From contig JAQGHK010000386.1 of NCBI GenBank assembly GCA_028288875.1, positions 1 through 9,396 of the forward strand: DNA of 9,396 nucleotides. Direction: 5' to 3'. Positions 1 through 6,306 of this stretch are shown piece by piece. The DNA is from Phycisphaerales bacterium. Its GTDB lineage: Bacteria; Planctomycetota; Phycisphaerae; Tepidisphaerales; Tepidisphaeraceae. The position numbers and the translations under genes are program-made. Under the pieces are notes generated by a model. That model had not been told where the DNA came from. It saw only the letters and a list, made by a program, of their open reading frames with translations, and did not search any database. Numbering within the stretch: position 1 is the stretch's first letter; each line of letters opens with the position of its first letter.

Positions 1-2
1 TC

Positions 3-1355
3 GGCCCGGGCCTCGTGCAAGGCGTCATCGTCCAATTCGGCGGCCAGACGCCGCTGAACCTTGCGCGTGGCCTGCATGACGTCGGCGTGCCGATCATCGG
101 CACCAGCATCGACATGCTCGAAGCCGCCGGCGATCGCGAGAAATTCCGGGATCTCGTCGAACAGGTCGGCCTGAAGCAGCCGGAGAACGGCATCGCGCGA
201 TCCGTGGAAGACGCCCGCAAAATCGCCGCCCAGATCGGCTATCCCGTTCTCGTCCGCCCCAGCTTCGTGCTCGGCGGGCGGGCCATGGAAATCGTTTCCG
301 ACGAAGCCCAACTCAACCACTACATGGCCATCGCCGTGAAGCAGGAAGGCGACAACCCGATCCTCGTCGACAAGTTCCTCGACCACGCCACCGAATGCGA
401 CGTCGACTGCATCGCCGACTTTGATGAGAGCGGCAAAGGCCGCAGTGTCATCTGCGGCGTGATGGAGCACATCGAAGAAGCCGGCATTCACTCCGGCGAT
501 TCGGCCTGCTCGTTGCCGCCGTATTCACTTTCCAAAGAGATGATCGCCCGGCTGAAAGAAGACACCCACAAGCTGGCCAAGGCCCTTCGCGTTCGCGGCC
601 TGATGAACGTGCAGTACGCCATCAAGGACGGCGAGATTTACCTGATCGAAGTCAATCCACGTGCCAGCCGGACGATCCCTTTTGTGGGCAAAGCCACCGG
701 CGTGCCGTGGGCACTGCACGCCGCGAAGCTGATGGCCGGGGCGACGCTGGACGAGCTGGGCGTGCAGGAACTGCCGCCCCCGAAGCACGTGAGCGTGAAA
801 GAAGTGGTGTTCCCCTTCGCGAAGTTCCCCGGCGTCGACATCATCCTCGGCCCTGAGATGCGCAGCACCGGCGAAGTGATGGGCATCGACGACACGTTCG
901 ACAAAGCTTTCGCTAAGGCCCAGATCGCGGCCGGCAGTCCGCTGCCGACCAAGGGCACGGTCTACATTAGTGTCAACGCGAACGATAAGGCCGACGTCGT
1001 GCCGATCGCCAGGCAGTTCGAGGCCAGCGGCTTCAAGCTGATCGCCACCGGCGGCACGCACAAGGTGCTGACCGACGCGGGCATCACCGCCGAGCGGATC
1101 AACAAGCTCAGCGAGGGCCGCCCCAACCTCGGCGACGCGATCAAGAACGGCCAAGTGCAGCTCATCGTGAACACGCCCACCAAGAAGGGCCCCGGCACGG
1201 ACGAAGGCAAGCTCCGCAGCATGGCCGTCCGCCAGGGCGTGACGATCCTGACCACGCTCACCGCCGCGAAAGCCGCCGCCGGCGCCATCGCCGACCTTCA
1301 GAAAAACGGCTGGGCGGTGAAACCGCTGCAGGCCTTCTTCCCGGCGAAGGGCTGA
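3..1355 (+). CDS. carB: Carbamoyl-phosphate synthase large subunit, C-terminal part (5' end outside window)
   Basis: CarB makes carbamoyl phosphate from ammonia (delivered by CarA from glutamine), bicarbonate and two ATP, feeding pyrimidine and arginine synthesis in the cytoplasm. The reading frame is already open at the left edge, so the GTG at position 15 is an internal codon and not the start. About 450 residues are present, matching roughly the last 40% of the ~1070-residue family. The piece opens with GVIVQFGGQTPLNLA, the entry to the second (carbamate-phosphorylating) half. The second ATP-grasp domain follows, with VRPSFVLGGRAMEIV (nt 252-296), MEHIEEAGIHSGDSACSLP and the metal/ATP-binding LIEVNPRASRT (nt 642-674). 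The allosteric MGS-like domain starts near nt 957. It keeps the SVNANDK lysine, the ATGGT threonines and the INKLSEGRP lysine, which by remembered alignment correspond to effector-site residues of the E. coli enzyme (K954, T974/T977, K993). The frame is intact and ends at TGA. Identification is very secure; effector response is inferred. Confidence 0.98.
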   Translation, partial: GPGLVQGVIVQFGGQTPLNLARGLHDVGVPIIGTSIDMLEAAGDREKFRDLVEQVGLKQPENGIARSVEDARKIAAQIGYPVLVRPSFVLGGRAMEIVSDEAQLNHYMAIAVKQEGDNPILVDKFLDHATECDVDCIADFDESGKGRSVICGVMEHIEEAGIHSGDSACSLPPYSLSKEMIARLKEDTHKLAKALRVRGLMNVQYAIKDGEIYLIEVNPRASRTIPFVGKATGVPWALHAAKLMAGATLDELGVQELPPPKHVSVKEVVFPFAKFPGVDIILGPEMRSTGEVMGIDDTFDKAFAKAQIAAGSPLPTKGTVYISVNANDKADVVPIARQFEASGFKLIATGGTHKVLTDAGITAERINKLSEGRPNLGDAIKNGQVQLIVNTPTKKGPGTDEGKLRSMAVRQGVTILTTLTAAKAAAGAIADLQKNGWAVKPLQAFFPAKG

Positions 1356-1381
1356 GGGTTGTCGAGCGGCCTCGCCCGTCC

Positions 1382-1450
1382 CCCCGGCGTAGCCGCGAGC
1401 TTGCTCGCGGGTCTGCCTGAAGCGCGAGCAAGCTCACGGCTACGCCGGGG
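1382..1450. repeat. REP/BIME-like long inverted repeat 26 bp after the carB stop
   Basis: Two 28-nt arms (1382-1409 and 1423-1450) are reverse complements with a single mismatch, separated by a 13-nt loop. The outer part of the arm begins CCCCGGCGTAGCC. The inner part is itself a small palindrome, GCGAGC-TT-GCTCGC (1395-1408), partly repeated in the second arm with AA in the loop. The element can therefore fold as one long hairpin or as two head-to-head short hairpins, which is the organisation of bacterial REP/BIME elements. It lies between convergent genes, where such elements commonly sit, and could stop or stabilise transcripts from either side. There is no T-run after it, so it is not a standard intrinsic terminator. 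Dispersal in the genome is expected but cannot be seen here. Confidence 0.8.
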
Positions 1451-1524
1451 AGCTTGCACCTCGCAGACTCAACTTGATCGCCATAAGTCACTTTTTCGCG
1501 CCCAGTTTTGTTTGCTCTATTTTA

Positions 1525-1536
1525 CAAACGCGTTTG
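1525..1536. other. Perfect 12-bp palindrome in an AT-richer patch
   Basis: CAAACGCGTTTG reads identically on both strands and lies next to TATTTTA-like sequence in an otherwise GC-rich region. Size and symmetry would suit a dimeric repressor operator or a simple promoter region. However, no gene with a convincing start lies a short distance away on either strand, so its role is unknown and it may be chance. Confidence 0.3.
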
Positions 1537-1778
1537 GAACGCAACACCAAGGCCGGCCAATCGTAAGGCCGAAAATACGCGCGCCCGGCGCGACGACAGA
1601 TCACCCAGACCGCCATGTGACTTAGGCCATGCGAGCGATTGGCGATGTGCACCCGATCGACCGTCACCGGCCGTCGTCGTCGTGTAAATCAGATAGTCCC
1701 TGCGCACGTCACCATTTTACCGTCCCGGCCGGCCGTGTCGGCCAAAAAGCAGGGGAATATTGGAAAACCGGCCGCGGG

Positions 1779-2090
1779 CTACAGCGGCTGCAGTACGACG
1801 TAGACGAGCAACGCGAACACCGCCGCTGCCCAAGCAGTCCGGACGAGTCGCCGCCGCGGTCCTTCCGCGCGGGAAGCACCCCATGCCAAGATCAAAGACA
1901 GAACGGCGGCAATCGAGCCAATGCGGTGATGCTTCATGCCATCGAACGGCAGGTCGAGGAAAGTGATCGCCGCGATCATCCAAAGCACGCTCAACGACGA
2001 CACGGTAAGCGACGCGACCGCGTACCGGCCTTGCACCGTAGCAAACGGCGGCTGCGTGCTGTGAGGCAGCATTGAATTTGCTTCACCCAT
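1779..2090 (-). CDS. Small hypothetical membrane protein with three predicted helices
   Basis: This 103-residue protein is not one I recognise. It has a short polar N-terminus (about 1-22) and then three hydrophobic segments near residues 24-46, 57-74 and 84-102. The loop between helices 2 and 3 is basic (EGPRRRLVR), which by the positive-inside rule suggests a cytoplasmic loop. The hydrophobic segments are well spaced and not of low complexity, which supports a real gene over a chance frame. Its ATG lies 27 nt after the stop of the PEP-CTERM protein gene on the same strand, so the two are probably co-transcribed. The ribosome site is weak (GAGAG about 9 nt upstream), and the Met at residue 7 is an alternative start. 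An accessory role for the upstream protein is possible but is inference from position only. Confidence 0.65.
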   Translation of the reverse strand: MGEANSMLPHSTQPPFATVQGRYAVASLTVSSLSVLWMIAAITFLDLPFDGMKHHRIGSIAAVLSLILAWGASRAEGPRRRLVRTAWAAAVFALLVYVVLQPL

Positions 2091-2117
2091 GCAGTCAGCT
2101 CTCTGGTGATCAAAAAT

Positions 2118-3569
2118 TTACACCCTACGCCGACGCAGCAGCACCGGCACGCCAAGGCCGATCATCGCCAGCGTCGCCGGTTCCGGCACGGCGGTGCTGT
2201 CGGTCAGGGTCAGCAGGCCGGTTTGTTCGTCGAAGGTGAGGAAATCGAACTGGCTGCTGGTGATGTTGCCGGCGGCGACGTCCATGGTCGGCAGCAGGGT
2301 GTTCATGCCCAGGTCGCCGTCGATGGTGAATTCGTGGCCGAGGGCGTCGGTGACGGTGATGTCGAGCACGCCGATCTGGATGTCGTGCAGGCGGATGTAG
2401 CCGTCGAGCGTGGGGATATCGAGCTCGCCGACGCGGAAGCCGAGCAGGGTGCCCGCGTCGCCGCCCGCGCCGCCGAGGGCGACTTCGAACTGTCCTTCGG
2501 GGGCCAGGCCGGTGGCGAGATCGGTGAGGATCGGGTCGCCGGTGGTGGGGTCGAAGGAAAGTTGAACGCCGAGCGAGAGCGCCATCGCGCTGCTCATGAA
2601 CGAGATCTGTGCGCCCGTATCAAACAGCCAGGATCCGTTGGCGGTTTTTTGCGTCGCGCCGCTGAGGCGTTTGAGCGTGAGCGGTGGCGGATCGCCAGCG
2701 CCGGGCGTGGTGAACGGCTTCGGGCCGACGAACGGGTTATGTGCCAGCGTGGGGGCGATGGCGTTGGCGGGCGAGAGCTGCGTGTAGCCGCTGAAATCGC
2801 CGTAGCTCATGCGGACCACGTGCTGGCCGGTGGGAACGCCGGGGTCGAACAGCGGCGAATTGGCGTGGGGGCCGGCGGGCTCGCCTTTGTTGTAGACCCA
2901 GGTCTGCAACTGCGGGAACGGCACGGACAGCGAATCGGTCGGGAAATCTTTCAGGCTCGTGACGGCCGAGTCGTACTGCACTTCGAAAGTGTTTTCGTCG
3001 ATGCCGGTGAGGTGGTTGTACAGCCGCGCGTCGACGACCATCACCTTGTTCTTCAGCGCGGGCATGCCGACGAGATTGAGCGGCGGCGTGAAGCCGAATG
3101 GATCGACCGCCTCGGTCGAAAGCTGCATCCGCACGTTGGAGGACGTTTGGTTGAAATAAGCGACGGGATCCGGGGGCAGGCCTGTCTCAAACGACTCGCC
3201 GGTGTACCGGCCGAGGCGTACATCCACCGGTTCGGAGACGTTGTAGAGGACGGTGCCGCCGACGGAAATATCGCCGAAGGTCACGGTCTGGCCATTGACC
3301 ACCTGCGCCTGGATGTTGCGGGCGTCGGTATCTTCGGCGCTGAGGATGATGCCGCTGGTGCCGGTATCGAGATAGGCCTGGAAGGCATCTTCCGCGCCGG
3401 GGTTGGCCCCGCCGGCGGGGACGACGGTGCCGTAGATGCTGGGAATCTCAACGGCGGCCGCCTGCGTGCCGTAGATATCAATATCAGCCGCGCGGGCGTA
3501 GATCGGGGCAAGTGTTGCGAAAGCAATCGCCGCGATCAGGCCGCGAGCGGGGTGAGACTGAAACGACAT
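2118..3569 (-). CDS. Secreted PEP-CTERM protein with two aspartic-protease-like (DTG) lobes
   Basis: A 483-residue exported protein. Residues 1-27 form a signal peptide: basic start, hydrophobic LIAAIAFATLAP, and a likely cut after A25-R26-A27. Two aspartic-protease signatures follow: YLDTGTSGIILS (D68-T69-G70) and SWLFDTGAQISF (D317-T318-G319). Each is followed about 100 residues later by a hydrophobic-Gly-Met motif (NLVGMPAL, G168; GDLGMNTL, G421), the expected position of the second loop of the active-site fold. This implies two retropepsin-like halves in one chain, a pepsin-like plan. The C-terminus (461-483) is a PEP-CTERM sorting signal: VPEPAT, a short hydrophobic helix and RRRR, used by exosortase systems for surface or exopolysaccharide-associated proteins. 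The start at 3569 is chosen because GGAGG sits 6 nt upstream and the signal peptide begins there; in-frame sequence further upstream is arginine-rich and low complexity. PEP-CTERM membership is secure. Proteolytic activity is inferred: A320-Q321 in lobe 2 deviates from DTG-T/S. Confidence 0.88.
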   Translation of the reverse strand: MSFQSHPARGLIAAIAFATLAPIYARAADIDIYGTQAAAVEIPSIYGTVVPAGGANPGAEDAFQAYLDTGTSGIILSAEDTDARNIQAQVVNGQTVTFGDISVGGTVLYNVSEPVDVRLGRYTGESFETGLPPDPVAYFNQTSSNVRMQLSTEAVDPFGFTPPLNLVGMPALKNKVMVVDARLYNHLTGIDENTFEVQYDSAVTSLKDFPTDSLSVPFPQLQTWVYNKGEPAGPHANSPLFDPGVPTGQHVVRMSYGDFSGYTQLSPANAIAPTLAHNPFVGPKPFTTPGAGDPPPLTLKRLSGATQKTANGSWLFDTGAQISFMSSAMALSLGVQLSFDPTTGDPILTDLATGLAPEGQFEVALGGAGGDAGTLLGFRVGELDIPTLDGYIRLHDIQIGVLDITVTDALGHEFTIDGDLGMNTLLPTMDVAAGNITSSQFDFLTFDEQTGLLTLTDSTAVPEPATLAMIGLGVPVLLRRRRV

Positions 3570-3575
3570 AGACAT

Positions 3576-3580
3576 CCTCC
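3576..3580 (-). promoter_or_regulatory. Ribosome binding site deciding the start of the PEP-CTERM protein
   Basis: On the minus strand GGAGG is followed by ATGTCT and then ATG. The first ATG (3575) directly abuts the Shine-Dalgarno core, with no spacing. The second ATG (3569) lies 6 nt away, a workable distance. This favours the start at 3569 and argues against any start far upstream. The two candidates differ by only two residues. Confidence 0.75.
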
Positions 3581-3588
3581 AAGAGACA

Positions 3589-3602
3589 CGGCGACGTCGC
3601 CG
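3589..3602. promoter_or_regulatory. Perfect 14-bp palindrome in the leader of the PEP-CTERM protein gene
   Basis: CGGCGACGTCGCCG is a perfect inverted repeat 8 nt upstream of the GGAGG ribosome site on the minus strand. In mRNA it could form a short GC stem close to the site, or in DNA it could bind a dimeric regulator. It lies in the 226-bp divergent spacer (3570-3795) between this gene and the DUF3592 gene, where both promoters should be. No clear sigma-70 or sigma-54 boxes were recognised there. Functional meaning is unproven; GC-rich DNA produces such palindromes by chance. Confidence 0.35.
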
Positions 3603-3795
3603 CCGCGTCCGAATCCTCTGCCCAACATTTCCGGATAGCACTCCGCAGGCCGCACCGCCATGGCCGGCTGGGGCGGGGTGCGCCGGTTCAGCAAGATACC
3701 ACGACTCCCCTCCAGCGGCGCGGAGAATATGGTGGGGTGGCAGGTTGGGCGGTTTGTAGCTTGCGGAACCGCTGCTGCGAGCCGACGCTACCGCG

Positions 3796-4272
3796 ATGCA
3801 GCCCACGGGGTTTATCCTACCAAGCCGGATCATCGGGCTTTTCTTCCTGCTGCCGGCGATCGGTTCGGCGGCGTTGGCGATCTGGTTTTACACCTCCGCC
3901 AGCCATTTCCTGAGCCACGCGACCAGCGTGCCGGGGATCGTGACCGCCTTGAAGCCGTCGACGAGCAGTGATGGCACGACCTATCTGGCGGAATTCGAAT
4001 ACACCGACACCGCCGGCCAGAAACGTAACGGCGTCAGCTCCTGGTCCAGCAACCCGCCGCGGTACGCCGTCGGCGACGCCGTGGAGGTGCTGTACCTGCC
4101 GATCGATCCAAAGACCGCGCAACTTCGCAGCTTTGGAGAGCTATGGCTGGGCACGCTGATCTGTTCGATCCTCGTCGTTCCTCCACTGGTCGCGAGTGCG
4201 ATCTTTCTGTGGCTGATTCCGTTCACCATTCGCCGGGTATGGCCCGCGAAAGAGGCCCTGCGCCCAGCGTGA
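3796..4272 (+). CDS. DUF3592 domain membrane protein
   Basis: A 158-residue protein with a hydrophobic helix at about 11-32, an extracytoplasmic-type beta domain at about 44-113 and a second helix at about 117-145, ending in a basic tail (FTIRRVWPAKE). The central part has the DUF3592 pattern: VPGIVTALKP, then TTYLAEFEYTDTAGQ, and the hallmark PPRYAVGDAVEVLYLPIDP followed by RSFGELW. Proteins of this family are widespread small membrane proteins with no firmly established function. The ATG at 3796 places the first helix properly at the N-terminus, but there is no clear Shine-Dalgarno sequence. It starts divergently from the PEP-CTERM gene and is followed 69 nt later by the acyltransferase on the same strand, so the two may share a transcript. 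Family assignment is confident; function is unknown. Confidence 0.9.
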   Translation: MQPTGFILPSRIIGLFFLLPAIGSAALAIWFYTSASHFLSHATSVPGIVTALKPSTSSDGTTYLAEFEYTDTAGQKRNGVSSWSSNPPRYAVGDAVEVLYLPIDPKTAQLRSFGELWLGTLICSILVVPPLVASAIFLWLIPFTIRRVWPAKEALRPA

Positions 4273-4341
4273 TGGCGCGCGCGGCCATTCGCCGGCCGTC
4301 GCTTTGCGAGACGCCCCCGTCCCGTTACGTTGCCGCGGCCC

Positions 4342-6306
4342 ATGGAGCATGCGCCGACCGCTATTACTTACCGGCCTGAGATCGACGGACTGCGGGCGCT
4401 GGCGGTGACAATCGTCGTGCTGTTCCACGCCGGGCTTGGGTTTTCCGGCGGGTTTGTTGGCGTGGACATCTTCTTCGTCATCTCCGGATTTTTGATCACA
4501 TCGCTACTGCTGAAGGATTTGGACGCGGGCAAGTTCTCGATCGTCACCTTTTACGAACGGCGGGTCCGGCGGATTCTGCCGGCGTCGCTGGTGGTGACGG
4601 CGCTGGTGCTGGCGGCGGGGTGGTGGTTGATGCTGCCGTCGGATTATGAATGGCTGGGGCTGTCGGCGGTGTGGCACGCGGCGTGCGCGGCCAATGTTTT
4701 TTTCATGCAGCGCACGAGCAATTACTTCGCCGGCTCGGCGGCGGAAATGCCACTGCTGCACATGTGGTCGCTGGCGGTGGAGGAACAGTTTTACGTGGTC
4801 TTTCCGCTACTGCTGTGGGTGTTTTACCGGCTCTATAGGAGGTCACGCGGGTCCCTGAGCATCGCGATCGCTGCAGCTTGCGTGCTCATCCTTCATTACA
4901 CGGACGGCGGCGATCCGAATCGATTGTTTTATCTCCTTCCGGCTCGAGCTTGGGAGTTGCTCATCGGCAGTTGGCTGGCGACGCGACCCGTTTGTACCCG
5001 GCCCCGTGGAGTCCGTGAGATTGCCGCTTGGGCGGGCTTGGCGTGCATGTTGCTACCGGCATGGCTCTACTCGTCGGTAACGAAATTTCCGGGGTTCGCC
5101 GCGGTGCCGCCGTGCGTGGGGGCGGCGCTATATATCTGGAGCGGGCGATCGACGCTGCGCGCGGATGGCGGAACGGATCAAGTGATTGTGGCGCGGCTGC
5201 TGTCGATGCGCGGGCCGGTGTTCGTGGGGGCGATTTCGTATTCGTTGTATCTGTATCACTGGCCGATTCTGGCGTTTGATCGATACCGGTCGGTCATGCC
5301 GGCTTCGTTGACGCATCGGTTGCTGTTGGTGGCGTTGGCGGTGGTGCTGGCGATTCTGTCGTGGCGATTCGTCGAGACGCCGTTCCGCATAAAGCGACGG
5401 GGCTCGCGACGGTGGCGATTGTTTGCCGGCGCCGCGGCCGGGCTGGCGGCCGTTGCGATCGGCGGCTGGCGGATTAACGCGCGCGACGGCGTGCCGTCCC
5501 GGTTTTCGCCATCGGCGATCGAGCTGGATCAAGTCCGGCGGACGTCACTGCACCTGGCGCAGTTGGAATGGAAAGATGTGCCGGCGAATCTCACGCCGAT
5601 GGGCATTTCCGACGACGCGGTGCCGGTCAGCGTCTTGCTGTGGGGCGATAGTCACGCCGGGGCGCTGTTCCCGGCGTTTAATGAGTTCTGCAAATCGCAT
5701 GGCCTGAGGGGGCAGGCCGCGACACATTCCGGGCGGGCGCCGCTGATCCATTACTCTATAGGCCAAACACAAGAGGCCGTGTTCGCAGATCATGAGTTTG
5801 CAGAGAAGGTCGTGCAATACGTCGACGAGGCCAAGATCAAAACGGTGTTCCTCGTTGACTTCTGGGAGCGAGATGCCGCCACTGCGGCGGACCGCGTGGC
5901 CGGCCAGTTGGAGGAGACGGTCCACGCACTGCGGTTGGCCGGCGCAACGGTGTATGTCGTGATGCAGGTGCCGAGTTACGACGTGGAAGTGCCGAGAGCG
6001 CTGGCGTTCGAGGCGGTCGCAGGCCATCCGATCGATGGCTGGCGCAAGACGATGGCCGATCACCGGCGCGAGCAGAAGTTCATGATCGACCTGGCCGCCA
6101 AGCTGGAGTCGGCCGAGTGCCACTTCATCGATCCGGCAAAGTTCTTTCAGCGGAAGGGTGACCCATTCTTGACCGTCGCCGATCGTGGCCGGCCGATCTA
6201 CAAGGATAAGCACCATCTCACGCCCTGGGGCGCGCGGCGGGTAATTGGGGCGTTCTTGAATGCGGCGGTGCCGACGACGCAGCCGAGCTCGCAGCCGAAC
6301 GATTAA
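4342..6306 (+). CDS. Acyltransferase-3 / SGNH O-acyltransferase (OafA/YrhL-type)
   Basis: A 654-residue integral membrane enzyme expected to transfer an acyl, usually acetyl, group to a surface glycan such as O-antigen, exopolysaccharide or peptidoglycan. The N-terminal membrane domain (about 1-350) opens with YRPEIDGLRALAV and the catalytic-type His in LFHAG (H29). It then shows GGFVGVDIFFVISGFLIT, the basic ERRVRRILPA (72-81), the LHMWSLAVEEQFYVVFP signature (139-155) and SYSLYLYHWPIL (299-310). After a basic linker and one more helix (about 358-376), a periplasmic SGNH hydrolase-like domain follows with LLWGDSHAG (S437) and DKHHLTPWGA, giving a candidate Ser437-Asp622-His625 triad. Fusion of both domains is a known architecture and suggests acyl relay across the membrane. 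I chose the ATG at 4342; an in-frame TTG 12 nt earlier is possible, and neither has a clear ribosome site. The glycan substrate cannot be read from sequence. Confidence 0.94.
   Translation: MEHAPTAITYRPEIDGLRALAVTIVVLFHAGLGFSGGFVGVDIFFVISGFLITSLLLKDLDAGKFSIVTFYERRVRRILPASLVVTALVLAAGWWLMLPSDYEWLGLSAVWHAACAANVFFMQRTSNYFAGSAAEMPLLHMWSLAVEEQFYVVFPLLLWVFYRLYRRSRGSLSIAIAAACVLILHYTDGGDPNRLFYLLPARAWELLIGSWLATRPVCTRPRGVREIAAWAGLACMLLPAWLYSSVTKFPGFAAVPPCVGAALYIWSGRSTLRADGGTDQVIVARLLSMRGPVFVGAISYSLYLYHWPILAFDRYRSVMPASLTHRLLLVALAVVLAILSWRFVETPFRIKRRGSRRWRLFAGAAAGLAAVAIGGWRINARDGVPSRFSPSAIELDQVRRTSLHLAQLEWKDVPANLTPMGISDDAVPVSVLLWGDSHAGALFPAFNEFCKSHGLRGQAATHSGRAPLIHYSIGQTQEAVFADHEFAEKVVQYVDEAKIKTVFLVDFWERDAATAADRVAGQLEETVHALRLAGATVYVVMQVPSYDVEVPRALAFEAVAGHPIDGWRKTMADHRREQKFMIDLAAKLESAECHFIDPAKFFQRKGDPFLTVADRGRPIYKDKHHLTPWGARRVIGAFLNAAVPTTQPSSQPND

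Larger units (their letters stand above)
1356..1778. other. Intergenic region between convergent carB and the small membrane-protein gene
   Basis: This 423-bp stretch lies between the 3' ends of two convergent genes. Short open frames exist on both strands, but none has a recognisable domain, a good ribosome site or a hydrophobic pattern, and several run through the long inverted repeat. What it visibly holds is that repeat (1382-1450), an AT-richer patch around 1490-1537 that stands out from the GC-rich surroundings, a perfect 12-bp palindrome at 1525-1536, and a GC-rich remainder with several GGCCGG-type short palindromes. No tRNA-like cloverleaf or classical hairpin-plus-T-run terminator was found. 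A small RNA cannot be excluded. Confidence 0.6.

Noticed and set aside
525..1154. 209-residue minus-strand frame inside carB
   Set aside because: It is a shadow of the conserved CarB coding frame with no motif of its own.
1382..1450. Intrinsic (Rho-independent) terminator for carB
   Set aside because: The stem is strong, but no T-run follows on either strand and the arms have nested structure, which fits a REP-like repeat better. It may still affect transcript ends.
1258..1625. Short frames on both strands (1359-1625 plus; 1258-1491 minus) sharing an ASSRLRRG peptide
   Set aside because: The shared peptide is produced by translating the two arms of the inverted repeat at 1382-1450, so it reflects the repeat and not protein homology.
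1629..2075. 148-residue plus-strand frame opposite the small membrane protein
   Set aside because: It is a highly charged, Arg/His/Gln-rich product without hydrophobic core or motif. The opposite strand gives three well-formed membrane helices and sits in a plausible operon.
2106..3638. 510-residue open frame on the plus strand opposite the PEP-CTERM protein gene
   Set aside because: It is antisense to a gene with a signal peptide, DTG motifs and a sorting tail. The translation is rich in Arg, Gly, Val and Asp with no domain or hydrophobic pattern, as expected for a GC-driven shadow frame.
4330..4341. TTG start four codons upstream of the chosen acyltransferase ATG
   Set aside because: No Shine-Dalgarno sequence favours it, and the ATG at 4342 gives the usual short lead into the YRPEIDGLRA motif; the difference is only four residues.
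4672..4686. Second sigma-54-like sequence, TGGCACG-N4-GTGC with correct spacing
   Set aside because: It lies inside the acyltransferase coding region, encodes ordinary residues of the membrane domain, deviates at the -12 TTGC, and has no gene start in the proper position downstream.
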